Shown here: piece by piece, positions 53,000 to 62,053 of the stretch
Layout: each line of letters starts with the position of its first letter
Position numbering within the stretch: the first letter of the stretch is position 1
Notes under the pieces: generated by a model
Seen by the model: the letters and a program-made list of their open reading frames with translations, nothing else
Told to the model about the DNA's origin: nothing
The model's database searches: none
DNA from: Ariolimax columbianus
Lineage: Eukaryota > Mollusca > Gastropoda > Stylommatophora > Arionidae
Length of the DNA: 64,000 nt
Direction of reading: 5' to 3'
Assembly (NCBI GenBank): GCA_036924085.1
Contig: JAVGWX010000013.1
Location: 65,057,157-65,121,156 of the forward strand
Position numbers and translations under genes: made by a program

Positions 53000-53430
53000 A
53001 TGGATGGATGGATGGATGGACGGACGGACGGACGGACGGACGGACGTCCGTTATGTTGTCTTAGTGCTGCACTTTGTTCATTATATTGTCTTCTGCTGCA
53101 CTTTGTTCACTATATTATTTTAGAGCTGCACTTTTTTCATTATATTGTCTTAGTGCTGCACTTTGTTCACTATATTATCTTAGTGCTGCACTTTGTTCAC
53201 TATATTGTCTTCGTGCTGCACTTTGCTCATTATATTGTCTTAGTGCTGCACTTTGTTCATTATATTATCTTAGAGCTGCACTTTGTTCATTATGTTGACT
53301 TCCCACGACCTTTTGATTAATAAGTTGGCTTCATATTTCACTTTGTTTAACATTTTGACTTCTTGCGGCCATTTGTTTAATATATTGACTTCATGCGGCC
53401 TGTCGTTAATTAATTACGTTAATGTTTGGC
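53000..53430. repeat. (GGAT)n(GGAC)n run and 30-bp minisatellite, about 9-12 copies
   Basis: 53000-53045 is GGATGGATGGATGGAC followed by GGAC repeats. From 53050 the unit is TATATTGTCTTAGTGCTGCA plus CTTTGTTCAT, mostly at 30-bp spacing. It decays to TTGACTTCATGCGGCC-like forms after 53290. Confidence 0.9.
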
Positions 53431-53609
53431 GGTCTTCTTTTTTGTCTCATCTTGAGACTCCATCTCTTGACAATCAGTAGCTGGCTTCAGCCTAATTACA
53501 CATTTCAGCGAGAAGACATCTTGGTAGAAACTACAGGTTCTTGTGAAAACACCGATGCACGTGTAGCAATTAATAGGAATAACAATCGTTTGTGTGTTTA
53601 CTCGCGCGC

Positions 53610-53662
53610 GCGTGTGTGTGTGTGTGTGTGTGTGTGATAAAGAGAAAGAGAGAGAGAGAGAG
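53610..53662. repeat. (GT)n then (GA)n microsatellite
   Basis: CGCGCGCGTGTGTGTGTGTG followed, after TGATAAA, by GAGAGAGAGAGAGAG. Confidence 0.95.
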
Positions 53663-53699
53663 TTTTAAGCAGAGTACATAGTTCCAATCTGACGCACTT

Positions 53700-54670
53700 A
53701 TTAATACTGATAATGTTCGCTTAGGGGTCTGAGGCCCGTTGCGTCCGTCGGTCACATCCATGATCCACTGCCGCGGTATGGGATCCAGGCCTCGGCCAGA
53801 GCGGAGGTAGAGGTTGCTAGCTGCTGGAGCCATACGGTGCAGGACCGGCCTCTTTTCCGCCTCCAGTCGGTCGGGGAAAGACTTTTGGCGCTGAGGAACG
53901 ACTTGCGTAGTATCTTGTGGGCAGGGGTTTCCTGGTCCAGCCGTACAACATGATCGAGCAAAGAAACTCGGCGGCGGTCAAGTGTTTATAAGATTAGGTT
54001 GAAGCTTATTTTAGCAGAGACCTCCACGTTGTGGATGTAGTCATGCCATCAGATGCCCAGGATACGCTGTTGGTTGCGCATGTGAAATGTCCCTAGTCAC
54101 ATCATGTCATGTTTCGTAATTTCCATGTTTCGGAACCATAAATCAGGACTGGGACCACGCAGAATTGGTAGATGCGGGTTTTTGTTTCAATGGAGATCTT
54201 GCCGTTGCTTCATACACGTTCGAGATGATGCACAGCAGGCGCAGCTAGTCCGATACGCCTCGACATATCGGGTCCTCTGCGCCCAACGGATGATATCATG
54301 CGGCCGAGGTAAATGAATCTGTTTATGGCCTCCACCGTTTGACCTTGATACCCTGGTGTGCTGTGTCGGAAATGAAGTTCTCAAGTTTGGTTTTGGCTCA
54401 GGAAATAGACAGGCCTAGAAGGGCGTTTCGCTGTTTAAGATTTCCAGGGAGTACTGCAGCGCAGAGTTGTCTGTGCCGAACAGAAAAAAAGTCGTTTGCG
54501 CAAATGAGATTAGTGAAGATTAATTCGTCGATAGCGATTCCCTCAGGTCGATGCACACTGAGGCGGTCAATGCACCAGTCGACGATACGGCAGAATAGGT
54601 CGGGTGGTAAAAACACATACCTGTCTGACTGTATCAACTTAAAGGAGACCATTTTGTTGCATCTCAAGTG
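53700..54670 (-). pseudogene. LINE-I: RT palm to C-terminus
   Basis: Minus strand: DLFCRIVDWCIDRLSVHRPE, GIAIDELIFTNLICANDFFS (expected L-x-YADD, now ICAND), PKPNLRTSF, then CMKQRQDLH, KNPHLPILRGPSPDLWFRNM, NQQRILGIWWHDYIHN, VSLLDHVVRLDQETPAHKIL, RKRGRSCTVWLQQLATSTS. The order fits a non-LTR RT palm, thumb and C-terminal W/H-VVR, GR-x-W motifs. Both catalytic Asp of motif C are compromised. Confidence 0.8.
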
Positions 54671-54774
54671 ACAGTTTAAATAGCAATTATTTTACGACAT
54701 ACAACTTACTGACTTACATGCAACCCTTGTTTGTCTCAGACTTTTACAACATATTTAAAAGTTATTGTTTCTAG

Positions 54775-55560
54775 AAGGTAAGTAAGTTGCCCATCACAAG
54801 CGAAGATGGCGACATGATCAGACTGTCTTCGTCTCAAGTGAAGATGGCGACATGATCAGACTGTTCTCGTCTAAAGCGAAGATGGCGACTTCATCAGACT
54901 GTCTTCGTCTCAAGTGAAAATGGCGACATGATCAGACTGTCTTCGTCTCAAGTGAAGATGGCGACATGATCAGACTGTTCTCGTCTAAAGCGAAGATGGC
55001 GACTTCATCAGACTGTCTTCGTCTCAAGCGAAGATGTCATAATCAGACTGTCCTCGTCTCAAGCGAAGATGGCGACTTCATCAGACTGTCTTCGTCTCAA
55101 GTGAAAATGGCGACATGATCAGACTGTCTTCGTCTCAAGTGAAGATGGCGACATGATCAGACTGTTCTCGTCTAAAGCGAAGATGGCGACTTCATCAGAC
55201 TGTCTTCGTCTCAAGCGAAGATGTCGACATCATCAGACTGTCCTCGTCTCAAGCGAAGATGTCGACATCATCAGACTGTCCTCGTCCTGAAGATGTAACT
55301 TGCGATGAGTTTGGATTATAGTGAGAAAGAAACTGCGCTGGACATCAGTCTCACTCTCTCGTCCTGAGTTACCGGGAACCTGTGGCAAGACATACAATCA
55401 AGACGACTGGAAGTAGCTCAAGATGCAGACATTCAGGTCGTACAATCCGAGAGATCAGGGGTCGCTTGAAACTTGTAAGAGTCGATCGTCCACCGTTTCC
55501 TTGACGTTGTAAGAAGCGAATGTCGTACCTGTCGACAGAAGCAGCCCCCACGCGTGGATT
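54775..55560 (-). mobile_element. SINE-D with its 3' part amplified into a 38-bp array
   Basis: It opens AAGTAAGTTGCCCATCACAA, enters the array, then leaves at 55280 into GATGTAACTTGCGATGAGTT, TGGATTATAGTGAGAAAGAA, GTGGCAAGACATACAATCAA and GATCAGGGGTCGCTTGAAAC. The tRNA-like head at the right end is weak. Confidence 0.88.
54800..55290. repeat. 38-bp minisatellite, about 13 copies, within SINE-D
   Basis: Unit AGCGAAGATGGCGACATGAT plus CAGACTGTCTTCGTCTCA. Three unit types (GTGAAGATGGCGACATG, GCGAAGATGGCGACTTC, GTGAAAATGGCGACATG) recur as a 114-bp higher-order unit. The unit equals the 3' end of SINE-D. It is unrelated to the family A 38-bp unit despite the same length. Confidence 0.93.
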
Positions 55561-55989
55561 AGAAGGCGCTGCTGCTGATAAGCGCCCACATCTGTAGGTC
55601 TAGGTCAGGGACAATTAACCCATGGCTCAGGGGAGATTCCTGTCGTGGCATGCAATGGAAATGGACGCAATTTCCAAGTAGGTCATGCACACCAACAAAG
55701 GACGGTGCGTAATCTGTAGTGACGTCCTATCCTACAACGTGTATTCTATAACACATGAAGAACAGATCGTGTTTTCTCCGAATTCCGAGGAAAATCACAC
55801 ACATAGGCTTCCTGTGAATAGCGTAGGACCTGTTAGAAAATGATCGCCACACAACACTGCACTCTATACATTAAATGGAACGAACAAAGCGCACGAAACT
55901 AGCAGACCATGAGAGCTGCTGTTGCATGGTCGCTATCTTACCGGAAGTCCTCTGTTTCTGGAAACAGCAATTTTATAATTTTTTTTTTT
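55561..55989. other. No recognisable gene; T-run at right
   Basis: Unassigned, with a T homopolymer at about 55978-55991. Confidence 0.45.
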
Positions 55990-56222
55990 TTGCATTCAGT
56001 TTATTTCTCATTCCCAAGGCGGCGTGTGCTGCACTATGTTTTAATTTTGCTCCTGGTGGCCTAGTGCATCCGACTTCGGCATCCATTTTATGTTAGGGTC
56101 TGCTTCCTTCTGCATTTTCTAAGCGTTTGTTTCATCGGGGTAACGGCCGGTGCTTGTAATTAGGGAGCGAACTTAGCCCTTCGAGTTGTGAGCCGTGTCA
56201 CTTAACCACTAGCCCGCGCCGG
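55990..56222 (-). mobile_element. SINE-G, inverted
   Basis: CCTGGTGGCCTAGTGCATCC, GACTTCGGCATCCATTTTAT, TTCATCGGGGTAACGGCCGG, then TGTCACTTAACCACTAGCCC (A box complement) and GCGCCGGCCCC. Confidence 0.83.
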
Positions 56223-56224
56223 CC

Positions 56225-56410
56225 CCAATTTTATTATAAACTGCATATACTTACTAGAGTATGTATAACGAAAAATCGTATTTCAGGAAACAAAATGGCT
56301 GTTTGGCAATACTCCAGAATGCGCATGCGCAGTATAACGTACAACATGGCCGCCCCAGTGTCGAATTGCACCTCCGAAGAACCTAGAGGCGGTATTCGTT
56401 TTATGTGGCA
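56225..56410 (+). mobile_element. Fragment shared with the 5' side of the 60.7-kb mariner remnant
   Basis: GTATGTATAACGAAAAATCG, TTTCAGGAAACAAAATGG, GCATGCGCAGTATAACGTAC, AATTGCACCTCCGAAGAAC and GGTATTCGTTTTATGTGG align with 60690-60870. It is probably a solo 5' piece of the same mariner-type element, cut at 56411 by the 38-bp array. Confidence 0.6.
56321..56330. promoter_or_regulatory. GCGCATGCGC palindrome (NRF1-like site)
   Basis: TGCGCATGCGCA matches the known NRF1 consensus. It sits inside a transposon fragment 0.88 kb upstream of the Notch-ligand start codon. The equivalent position at 60.79 kb reads GCACATGCGCA. A role in transcription is inference only. Confidence 0.35.
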
Positions 56411-56590
56411 TGGTATTCCTGGCTAACATTGTTTGATCAGTATGTTTTGCCTGACCCTGGCTAACATTGTTTGATCAGTGTGTTTTGCCTGACCCTGGCT
56501 AACATTGTTTGATCAGTGTGTTTTGTCTGACCCCGGCTAACATTGTTTGATCAGTGTGTTTTGCCTAACCAGACATTAGCCTCATCGTCC
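56411..56590. repeat. 38-bp minisatellite (family A unit), about 4.5 copies
   Basis: Units CTAACATTGTTTGATCAGTG plus TGTTTTGCCTGACCCTGG at exact 38-bp spacing. It ends in CCTAACCAGACATTAGCCTC, as does family A at 21080 and 33670. Confidence 0.92.
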
Positions 56591-57208
56591 AATGTAGGTT
56601 GATTAAATACTTTATGTGTATCGTATTTATTTTTCTCAGACAATTTTTTGATTTCATTAATCATAAAATGTTTCTGGTTTGATCGTATGATTGCCCTTTC
56701 GCCACTAGTCATGAGTAAACCGCCTTTACAGTTTGCCTCTTAACAGGACGCCGGGGTCCGAACATCTGCAGAGGGGATTTCAAAGCATTGGTTTTAATAA
56801 TGAAGTTGTTAGTGGTATGCCCAACGGTATTTACTCACATTTTACGATGTGCTTTGAACGTTACAGATGTTCTCTTCTTGACTGCTCGTATAGTTTATCT
56901 TAGTTTGGTGGATTCCCAGCTTTGTGAAGGATGGACGAAAAACCCCATTTGAATTTATCGACCAGATTTGTGGACATTTCAGAGCTCTGATGACTGTTTC
57001 CGATTTTCCCACTGGACACTTGAAGGAATGTTGATTCCCGACATCCCCCGAAACAGCCTGCACAATCTTTTTTTAAATATTCGACTACGGAAATATGAAG
57101 CTGGAGCAAGCCAAACAAACAGTTGGGGTGCTGGTTGCAAAGAAACTGCTTCTACAGTAAGAACCACGCAAGACCCACAGCCTCAAAGCAAGGCTGACGA
57201 GGCAAAAT
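56591..57208 (+). promoter_or_regulatory. Upstream region and 5' leader of the Notch-ligand gene
   Basis: No repeat family recognised here. The leader contains an in-frame TAA at 57158-57160, 17 codons before the start codon, which bounds the ORF. The transcription start is not visible: no clear TATA box at a convincing place, and a 5' non-coding exon further upstream is possible. Confidence 0.45.
57095..57160 (+). CDS. Candidate upstream ORF (21 codons)
   Basis: ATG at 57095-57097 opens MKLEQAKQTVGVLVAKKLLL and one more residue, then TAA at 57158. It is in the same frame as the downstream Notch-ligand start at 57209, 48 nt after its stop. If the transcript starts upstream of 57095, this uORF could lower initiation at the main start. 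There is no evidence that it is translated. Confidence 0.3.
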   Translation: MKLEQAKQTVGVLVAKKLLLQ

Positions 57209-57319
57209 ATGTGTCGTCTGGCAATCGCTTGGCTTTTGCTGAAATTCTTGCTTCATCTTCTACCACTGCTGATGTTGTTGGTTCGACAGACAAAGGGATC
57301 TGGTATCTTCCAGTTGCAG
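57209..57319 (+). CDS. jagged-like: Notch ligand (Jagged/Serrate-like), exon 1 coding part: signal peptide
   Basis: Transmembrane ligand of Notch, made at the cell surface. This exon gives 37 residues. A hydrophobic signal peptide (MCRLAIAWLLLKFLLHLLPL then LMLL, ending about residue 25) is followed by RQTKGSGIFQLQ. GSGIFQLQ matches the S-G-x-F-E-L start of mature Jagged and Delta proteins, with Q in place of E. It ends TTGCAG at a consensus donor GTGAGT (57320-57325), phase 0. Exon 2 at 62362 starts in phase 0, and the joined reading continues the MNNL domain (FQLQ then IESVRNIRGE). A stop 17 codons upstream supports this ATG. A different frame is longer here and hides this exon. The 5' UTR limit is unknown. 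Confidence 0.82.
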
Positions 57320-57483
57320 GTGAGTGGTTTCGCTGATTTTTATATTCAGTAATTTGTTTATATTAATTAATGGTCACACAAATATGACAAAAATGAAGAT
57401 TTCAACTCTATACTACGTCTAGCAACATAAGAGGAAAATGAGGTGATCAATCAATCTACCAATTAAAATAATGTAAGCTCCGT
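57320..57483 (+). other. Start of intron 1 (57320-62361)
   Basis: The intron is 5,042 bp: donor GTGAGT at 57320, acceptor TTTGTTCCAG ending at 62361. It contains LINE-F, SINE-H, SINE-B, LINE-M, SINE-C with a long GAA tract, and a mariner with a LINE-B inside. No other exon-like stretch was found in it. Confidence 0.75.
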
Positions 57484-58255
57484 ATGGAGTATTGGTCGTT
57501 TGCAGATGACGTGGCCTTGATCACGAAATCCGAGGCACATCTGCAGATCAACTTGCAGGTCTGGGAAAAAGAGAGAGAGCGGCACATTAGCAGCTCCAAG
57601 ACAAAAACCATGATGATCACCAGAGATGAGAAGAGACATCAGATATCCCTGGGAACACGAGCAGTGGAGCAGGTCAGCAACTTTAAATGTCTAGGAGTGG
57701 TAATAGACAGCAGGGGAGGAATCAAAGAGGAGTTAACTGCTCGAAGGGCAGCAGCAGGTAGACTTTTCCATGCAATAAATGGAGGATTCCTCAGCAAAAG
57801 AGAAATAAGCAGGAAAACAAAGATGGGTGTGAGTCATGGGCAATGACTACAGCCCACGAAAGGCAACTACAACCATCAGAAATGAGGTATCTAAGAAAGA
57901 CGGCTCAGGTGACGAAAAGGGACAAGATCCGTAACTAGACAATACGTAGCAATCTCGAAGTTCAACCCCTGCAGACACGAGTGGAGCAGTTCCAACTACA
58001 GTAGTTTGGCCATGTCTGTAGAATGGAAGAAGATCGGATACCAAAGCGGTCATGGGAGATACAACGTCAAGGGCGCAGACACCCAGGACGTCCAAAAGTA
58101 CTTTATGAAGACAACATACGACTGTCCCTAAGTGATCGAGGCCTGGATTGGAAAGAGGCCAGGAAAAAGACGGCGGAAAGAGCAGTGTGGCGTTCTCTTT
58201 GGAAAACCTCTACACCTCACGGTAGAAGAGGAGCGACTAAGTAAGTAAGTAAGAA
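57484..58255 (+). pseudogene. LINE-F: RT palm (FADD) to C-terminus, (AAGT)n tail
   Basis: EYWSFADDVALITKSEAHLQ keeps an intact F-A-D-D catalytic motif. Then SSSKTKTMMI, VEQVSNFKCLGVVIDSRGGI, AAAGRLFHAINGGFLSKREI and SRKTKM. After a frameshift come MRYLRKTAQVTKRDKIRN, FGHVCRMEEDRIPKRSWEIQ, RRHPGRPKVLYEDNIRLSLS and WRSLWKTSTPHGRRGATK, ending in TAAGTAAGTAAGTAAG. This is the most complete RT C-terminal half in the window, but it lacks the fingers and endonuclease and is frameshifted at about 57840. It lies in intron 1, same sense as the host gene. Confidence 0.9.
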
Positions 58256-58454
58256 GTATTGGTCATCAACAGAATACGTCCCAGCTATCAAAGGAGACTG
58301 GCTGGAGAGTTACAAGATGTGTGAAGCCTACTCCATGATATAAATATACCCCATGATCGGAGTAGTACCACCTCAGATACAAAGAAATGTGGCATCAGAA
58401 GTTAACAGAGAGAAACAGGCAAATGGCTCAAAGTCCTCTATGTTTGGACACCAT

Positions 58455-59095
58455 GAGAGACTCAGTGGTCTCGAGGTAAGGATCCGTCTCGGGTGGGGGA
58501 CTCAGTGATCTCGAGGTAAGGTTCCGTCTCGGGTGGAGGACTCAGTGATCTCGAGGTAAGGTTCTCTGTCTCGGATGGGGGACTCAGTGGTCTCGAGGTA
58601 AGGTTCCTTCTCGGATGCCGGAGGTCGCGGGTTCGAATCATGGTGAAGACCGTGATTTTTTCACATGGATCTTCTGGTAAGAGTTCCACTGATCTCTGGG
58701 TAGTGAGATCGGACTCCCGCACGTTAAAAATTCCTTGGCAGTTGGAAATCGAAACGAACAAAATTCAAGTAAAAAATCAACGCAAGTTATTTGTACCTTT
58801 TCCCAGGTGGATTGATGAAAGCAGCTATAGATGGCGCCTAACTGGCTGTGGGTCTAATTAGCTCTAGTGTTTGTCTATTTAGATGGACTCACACATCGGT
58901 TAAACCACTCTCCAAGAAACTGGTTGTATTCATACTCTGTAGAGTCTTCTAAACCAGTATAAAGACGTTAAGTTAAGTTTAGTTAAGTCAAGTCAAATTT
59001 AGTTTAGTTTAGTTTAGTTTAATTTAGTTTAGTTTAGTCAAGTTAAGTTTAGTTTAGTTTAGTTTAGTTTAGTCTAGTTCAGTTAAGCTAAGCTC
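58455..59095 (+). mobile_element. SINE-H (tRNA-derived) with head repeated and (TTTAG)n tail
   Basis: The first 40 bp of the head (GACTCAGTGGTCTCGAGGTA, AGGTTCC) is repeated about four times (58455-58600). The last copy continues into CGCGGGTTCGAATCATGGTG (B box). The body has GATCTCTGGGTAGTGAGATC and GATGGCGCCTAACTGGCTGT. The 3' end is AACTGGTTGTATTCATACTC, TAGAGTCTTCTAAACCAGTA, TAAAGACGTTAAGTT, followed by a (TTTAG)n tract (58975-59095). Confidence 0.88.
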
Positions 59096-59097
59096 AG

Positions 59098-59460
59098 CTC
59101 AGCAGCGCATGAGCGGTAACGGTCAGCGACCCATAGCTGACTGCTAGTGTCAGGGCCAGCGAACCAGAGCTGCCAAGACCCTTCTACTTCTCCACGTGGT
59201 GATCCTGGATAACAGGCTGCAACATGTCAGAATAGCTAAAGTAGAAGGGATCGAAGAGGGAATGGAACACGTTACTCAAAAATGCTTGCTGAAGTCGGAT
59301 GTGTCGAACCGAAAAATGCAAATACCGCAGCCTAGCTGTGAACTACGACACAACGCATTCCGTTCTCTGGACTACATCCTGCTACTTGCAAAGCCCTTTT
59401 CAAGGCTTGGTAGCGGGAGATTGAGAACGAACGAAGAAGAGGAAGAGAAAGAGCTGTAGG
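59098..59460 (+). mobile_element. SINE-B, full length, GAA tail
   Basis: CAGCAGCGCATGAGCGGTAA, CACGTGGTGATCCTGGATAA, TTGCTGAAGTCGGATGTGTC, CGTTCTCTGGACTACATCCT, GATTGAGAACGAACGAAGAA then GAGGAAGAG. It inserted between the SINE-H tail and LINE-M. Confidence 0.9.
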
Positions 59461-59735
59461 AGGATCCTGCGCCTGGACACCACTTGTCGTACGCAACATG
59501 GAAGTCACTAAACAGACCCTGAAGTGATGCATCACTTCAAGAGATACGACTGTTGGGGCAACTTAATACACAGACCACCTGATGATCTGCCTAAACCTGA
59601 AACATGCAATGTGGATGCCATGTTTAGGGCGATAGACAAGGCAACCCACGGGGCTGAACATTGGAAACATGATGTCTGACGTAGTGATCAGGACTGTCTG
59701 ACGTAGTGCCCAGGACAGGGGAAGTAAGTAAGCTA
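59461..59735 (+). pseudogene. LINE-M C-terminal remnant
   Basis: CGCAACATGGAAGTCACTAA, CACCTGATGATCTGCCTAAA and GAACATTGGAAACATGATGT correspond to the TWKSLNR, DHLMICP and AEYWKNDV segments of the 6128-6560 copy. It ends GGGGAAGTAAGTAAG. It is heavily frameshifted. Confidence 0.7.
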
Positions 59736-59779
59736 TCAAACATTATCTGGAGCCATGGTCGACGCAGCACCATGAAATA

Positions 59780-60500
59780 AACGGCGACTTACATCAGGTT
59801 CAGCGAATCAGAGCTGATCAAGACCGTACTCCACCTCCAAAACGCCGGACATGGAAACAGGCTGCACTGGTGTAGTTTTGTTACGAGAATATGAATCACA
59901 AAGGCAGGCAAACGTGGTGCAAGAAGACGACGAAGATGAAATTTGATGCATCGGGTAGAAGGGCACAGATGTTGCAGCAAGGCTGTAAGATATGACAGAG
60001 AGAGCGGCACAACGTTATTTTCAGAACAAACGCCGAAGAAGAGGAAGAAGAAAAAGATAAAGAAGAAAAAAAAAGAAAAGGGAAAGGAAGAACAATAACA
60101 AGAAGAAGAAAAAGAAGAAGTAGAAAGAAGAAAAAGAAACAGTAGAAAAAACAGAAATAGAAGAAAAAGAGGAAGATGGCGAAGAAGAAGAATAATAAGA
60201 AGAAAAATAAAAAGAACGAGAATAAGTAAAAAGAAGAAGAAAAAGAATGAGAACAAAAAGATAAAGAAGAAGAAGAAGAAATAGAAGAAGAAGAAGAAGA
60301 AGAAGAACAAGAAAGAGAAGAAAAAGAAGAAGAAGAAGAAAAAGAAGAAAGAGAAAAAGAAGATGAACAAGAAGAAATACAATAAATAGAAAGAAAGAGA
60401 AAAAATTAAAAAGATAAAAAGAAAAAGAAGAAGAAAACAAGAAGACGGAGAAGAAGAATAATAAGAAGGAGAAGAAGAAGAAGAAAAAGAAGTAGAAGAA
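59780..60500 (+). mobile_element. SINE-C with a 450-bp GAA/AAG tail
   Basis: CATGGAAACAGGCTGCACTG, GAAGGGCACAGATGTTGCAG, CACAACGTTATTTTCAGAAC and AAACGCCGAAGAAG. Then an almost pure A/G tract (60036-60500) of GAAGAAGAAAAAGAAG-like repeats with rare T. It is the longest GAA tail seen. The Phe/Leu-rich minus-strand ORFs are artefacts. Confidence 0.85.
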
Positions 60501-60659
60501 ACGTTAACCTTTCTTTATATGTAGAAGTTATTGTGACAAAGTTTATACAGGAGGAAGTAGGCAGCGCTATACCTAACTTTGTTTCATGGCTTCCTCTGAC
60601 AAGTTAAAGGAGATGTTAATATATTTGCTTGCGTTAAGATTTATAAACACGATTGACTG

Positions 60660-62053
60660 TCATTAAGTAACATCAATTTTATTACAAAGTGCATGAAAGA
60701 GTATATATAACGAGAAATCTAATTTCAGGACACAAAATGATTTTTTTTAGCAATACTTCATGTCGGGATTGTGACGAAATAGCAGAATGCACATGCGCAA
60801 TATAACTTATAACACCTACCGTCGACTTGCACCATTGGAGAACAACGAGGCGTTATTCGTTTTATGTAGTCAGAGGGTGTGAAGCTTTCAGAAATATAAG
60901 AAGAAGGAAGCTTCAGCATGGAGACAGTTGTTTGAGGTCAGAGGAAAGTGTATGAATGGTAGAAAGATTTTTAAATGGAAGACAAGACGTCATTAATGAA
61001 CAGCGGCGTTGGAGACCAGCAAACGTGGCAACTGGCGCAGGGAAGCAGAAGATCAACCAGCTAGTCCGTGGTAACTATTGATGAAAGAGCCAAATATTTC
61101 AACATGTGTAACCGCGCTGTGCACAAAATTGTCATTCAAGACCTCGGTTATAGGAAAATGTAGGTTCCAAGACAGATGACGAGGTAAAGGAGGCGGTGCA
61201 AAATTGGATAAAGGTCATACCAAATGTCTTTTTTCTAGAAGGCATTTTTCTTCTTCTTCTTCTTGTTCTTTTTCTTGTTTTTCTTCTTGTTCTTTTTCTT
61301 GTTCTTGTTCTTCCTCTTCTTCTTCTTCTTCTTCTTCTTTTTCTTCTTCTTCTTCTTCTTCTTCTTCTTCTTCTTCTTCTTCTTCTTCTTCTTCTTCATC
61401 TTTTTCTTCTTCTTCTTCTTCTTCTTCTTCTTCTTCTTCTTCTTCTTCTTCTTCTTCGCTTGCTGTCAGACATCAACTTGAATTTGTTCGAAGTAAGCAG
61501 CTGTCATCCTGAGGCTGTCGACACTGCCATAGAGCTTGTCTAGTGTTGGCACTGGTGATGGCCACATGTGGTTTCTCTGGTTCTCGTATTTCGAGCAATT
61601 TTGCAGCAAATGTTCAGCGGTTATTTTCCATGTACCACAAGTGCATTCGTCGGTGTCACTTATCTTCAGTTTATTGAATAGATGGTACCTCAGTCTGTTG
61701 TGGCCTGTGCGGAGTCTAAAGACTACGACCTGTTCTCTTCTGTTCAACTGGTAATAAGCATAATTTTGTGTGTAGCCAGTATGCTCTGTTTCCCATTTGG
61801 CCATGTATCTGGCCCTAATAAACCTTTTGGACTCTTCGTAGGTCACACTAGAATCTTCCACCTTATGTCAGACCGTCTGCCGCTTCGTTGCCTTGAATGT
61901 TACAATGGGATGGAAGCCACTGGACCACTACTCCTTTGGGTGTGGACTGCTGGCATAGTTGACAGAGCACTGCTCTTAGAGGACTTTCACAAACTAGTGG
62001 ACGCGTGGACAAAGTGTGTTGTCAGGCAAAGAGACTATATCGAAAAATAAGAC
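60660..62053 (+). pseudogene. Mariner-like transposon, internally deleted and split by a LINE-B
   Basis: 60690-60880 is a presumed 5' region (also at 56225-56410). Transposase fragments: WYRRFLNGRQDVINEQRRWR and PANVATG (N-terminal HTH region, frame-shifted, about 60955-61035), IDERAKYFNMCNRAVHKIVI with QDLGYRKM (61080-61160), then directly TDDEVKEAVQNWIKVIPNVF and FLEG (61170-61240). After the LINE-B insertion the frame resumes as DFHKLVDAWTKCVVRQRDYI and EK, then a stop (61982-62050). The whole catalytic core between RKM and the late helix is deleted, so it cannot encode an active enzyme. Confidence 0.87.
61226..61990 (-). pseudogene. LINE-B 3' portion with about 210-bp TTC/GAA tail, inserted in mariner
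   Basis: Minus strand: QWLPSHCNIQGNEAAD (61870-61930), SSVTYEESKRFIRARYMAKW, FRLRTGHNRLRYHLFNKLKI, TDECTCGTWKITAEHLLQNC, KLYGSVDSLRMTAAYFEQIQ and VDV stop at 61466. The tail (TTC on plus) is 61245-61457. The flanking TAGAAGGCATTT and TAGAGGACTTT are an imperfect duplication. The open frame from 61861 to 61466 is the longest intact piece of this family here. Confidence 0.9.

Noticed and set aside
56968..57336. 122-codon ORF on the plus strand
   Set aside because: It overlaps the Notch-ligand exon 1 in another frame. The shorter frame is preferred because it gives a signal peptide, the GSGIFQLQ start, an upstream stop and phase-0 joining to exon 2.
57484..58255. Active reverse transcriptase in intron 1
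   Set aside because: FADD is intact, but the fingers, N-terminal palm and endonuclease are missing and the frame shifts near 57840.
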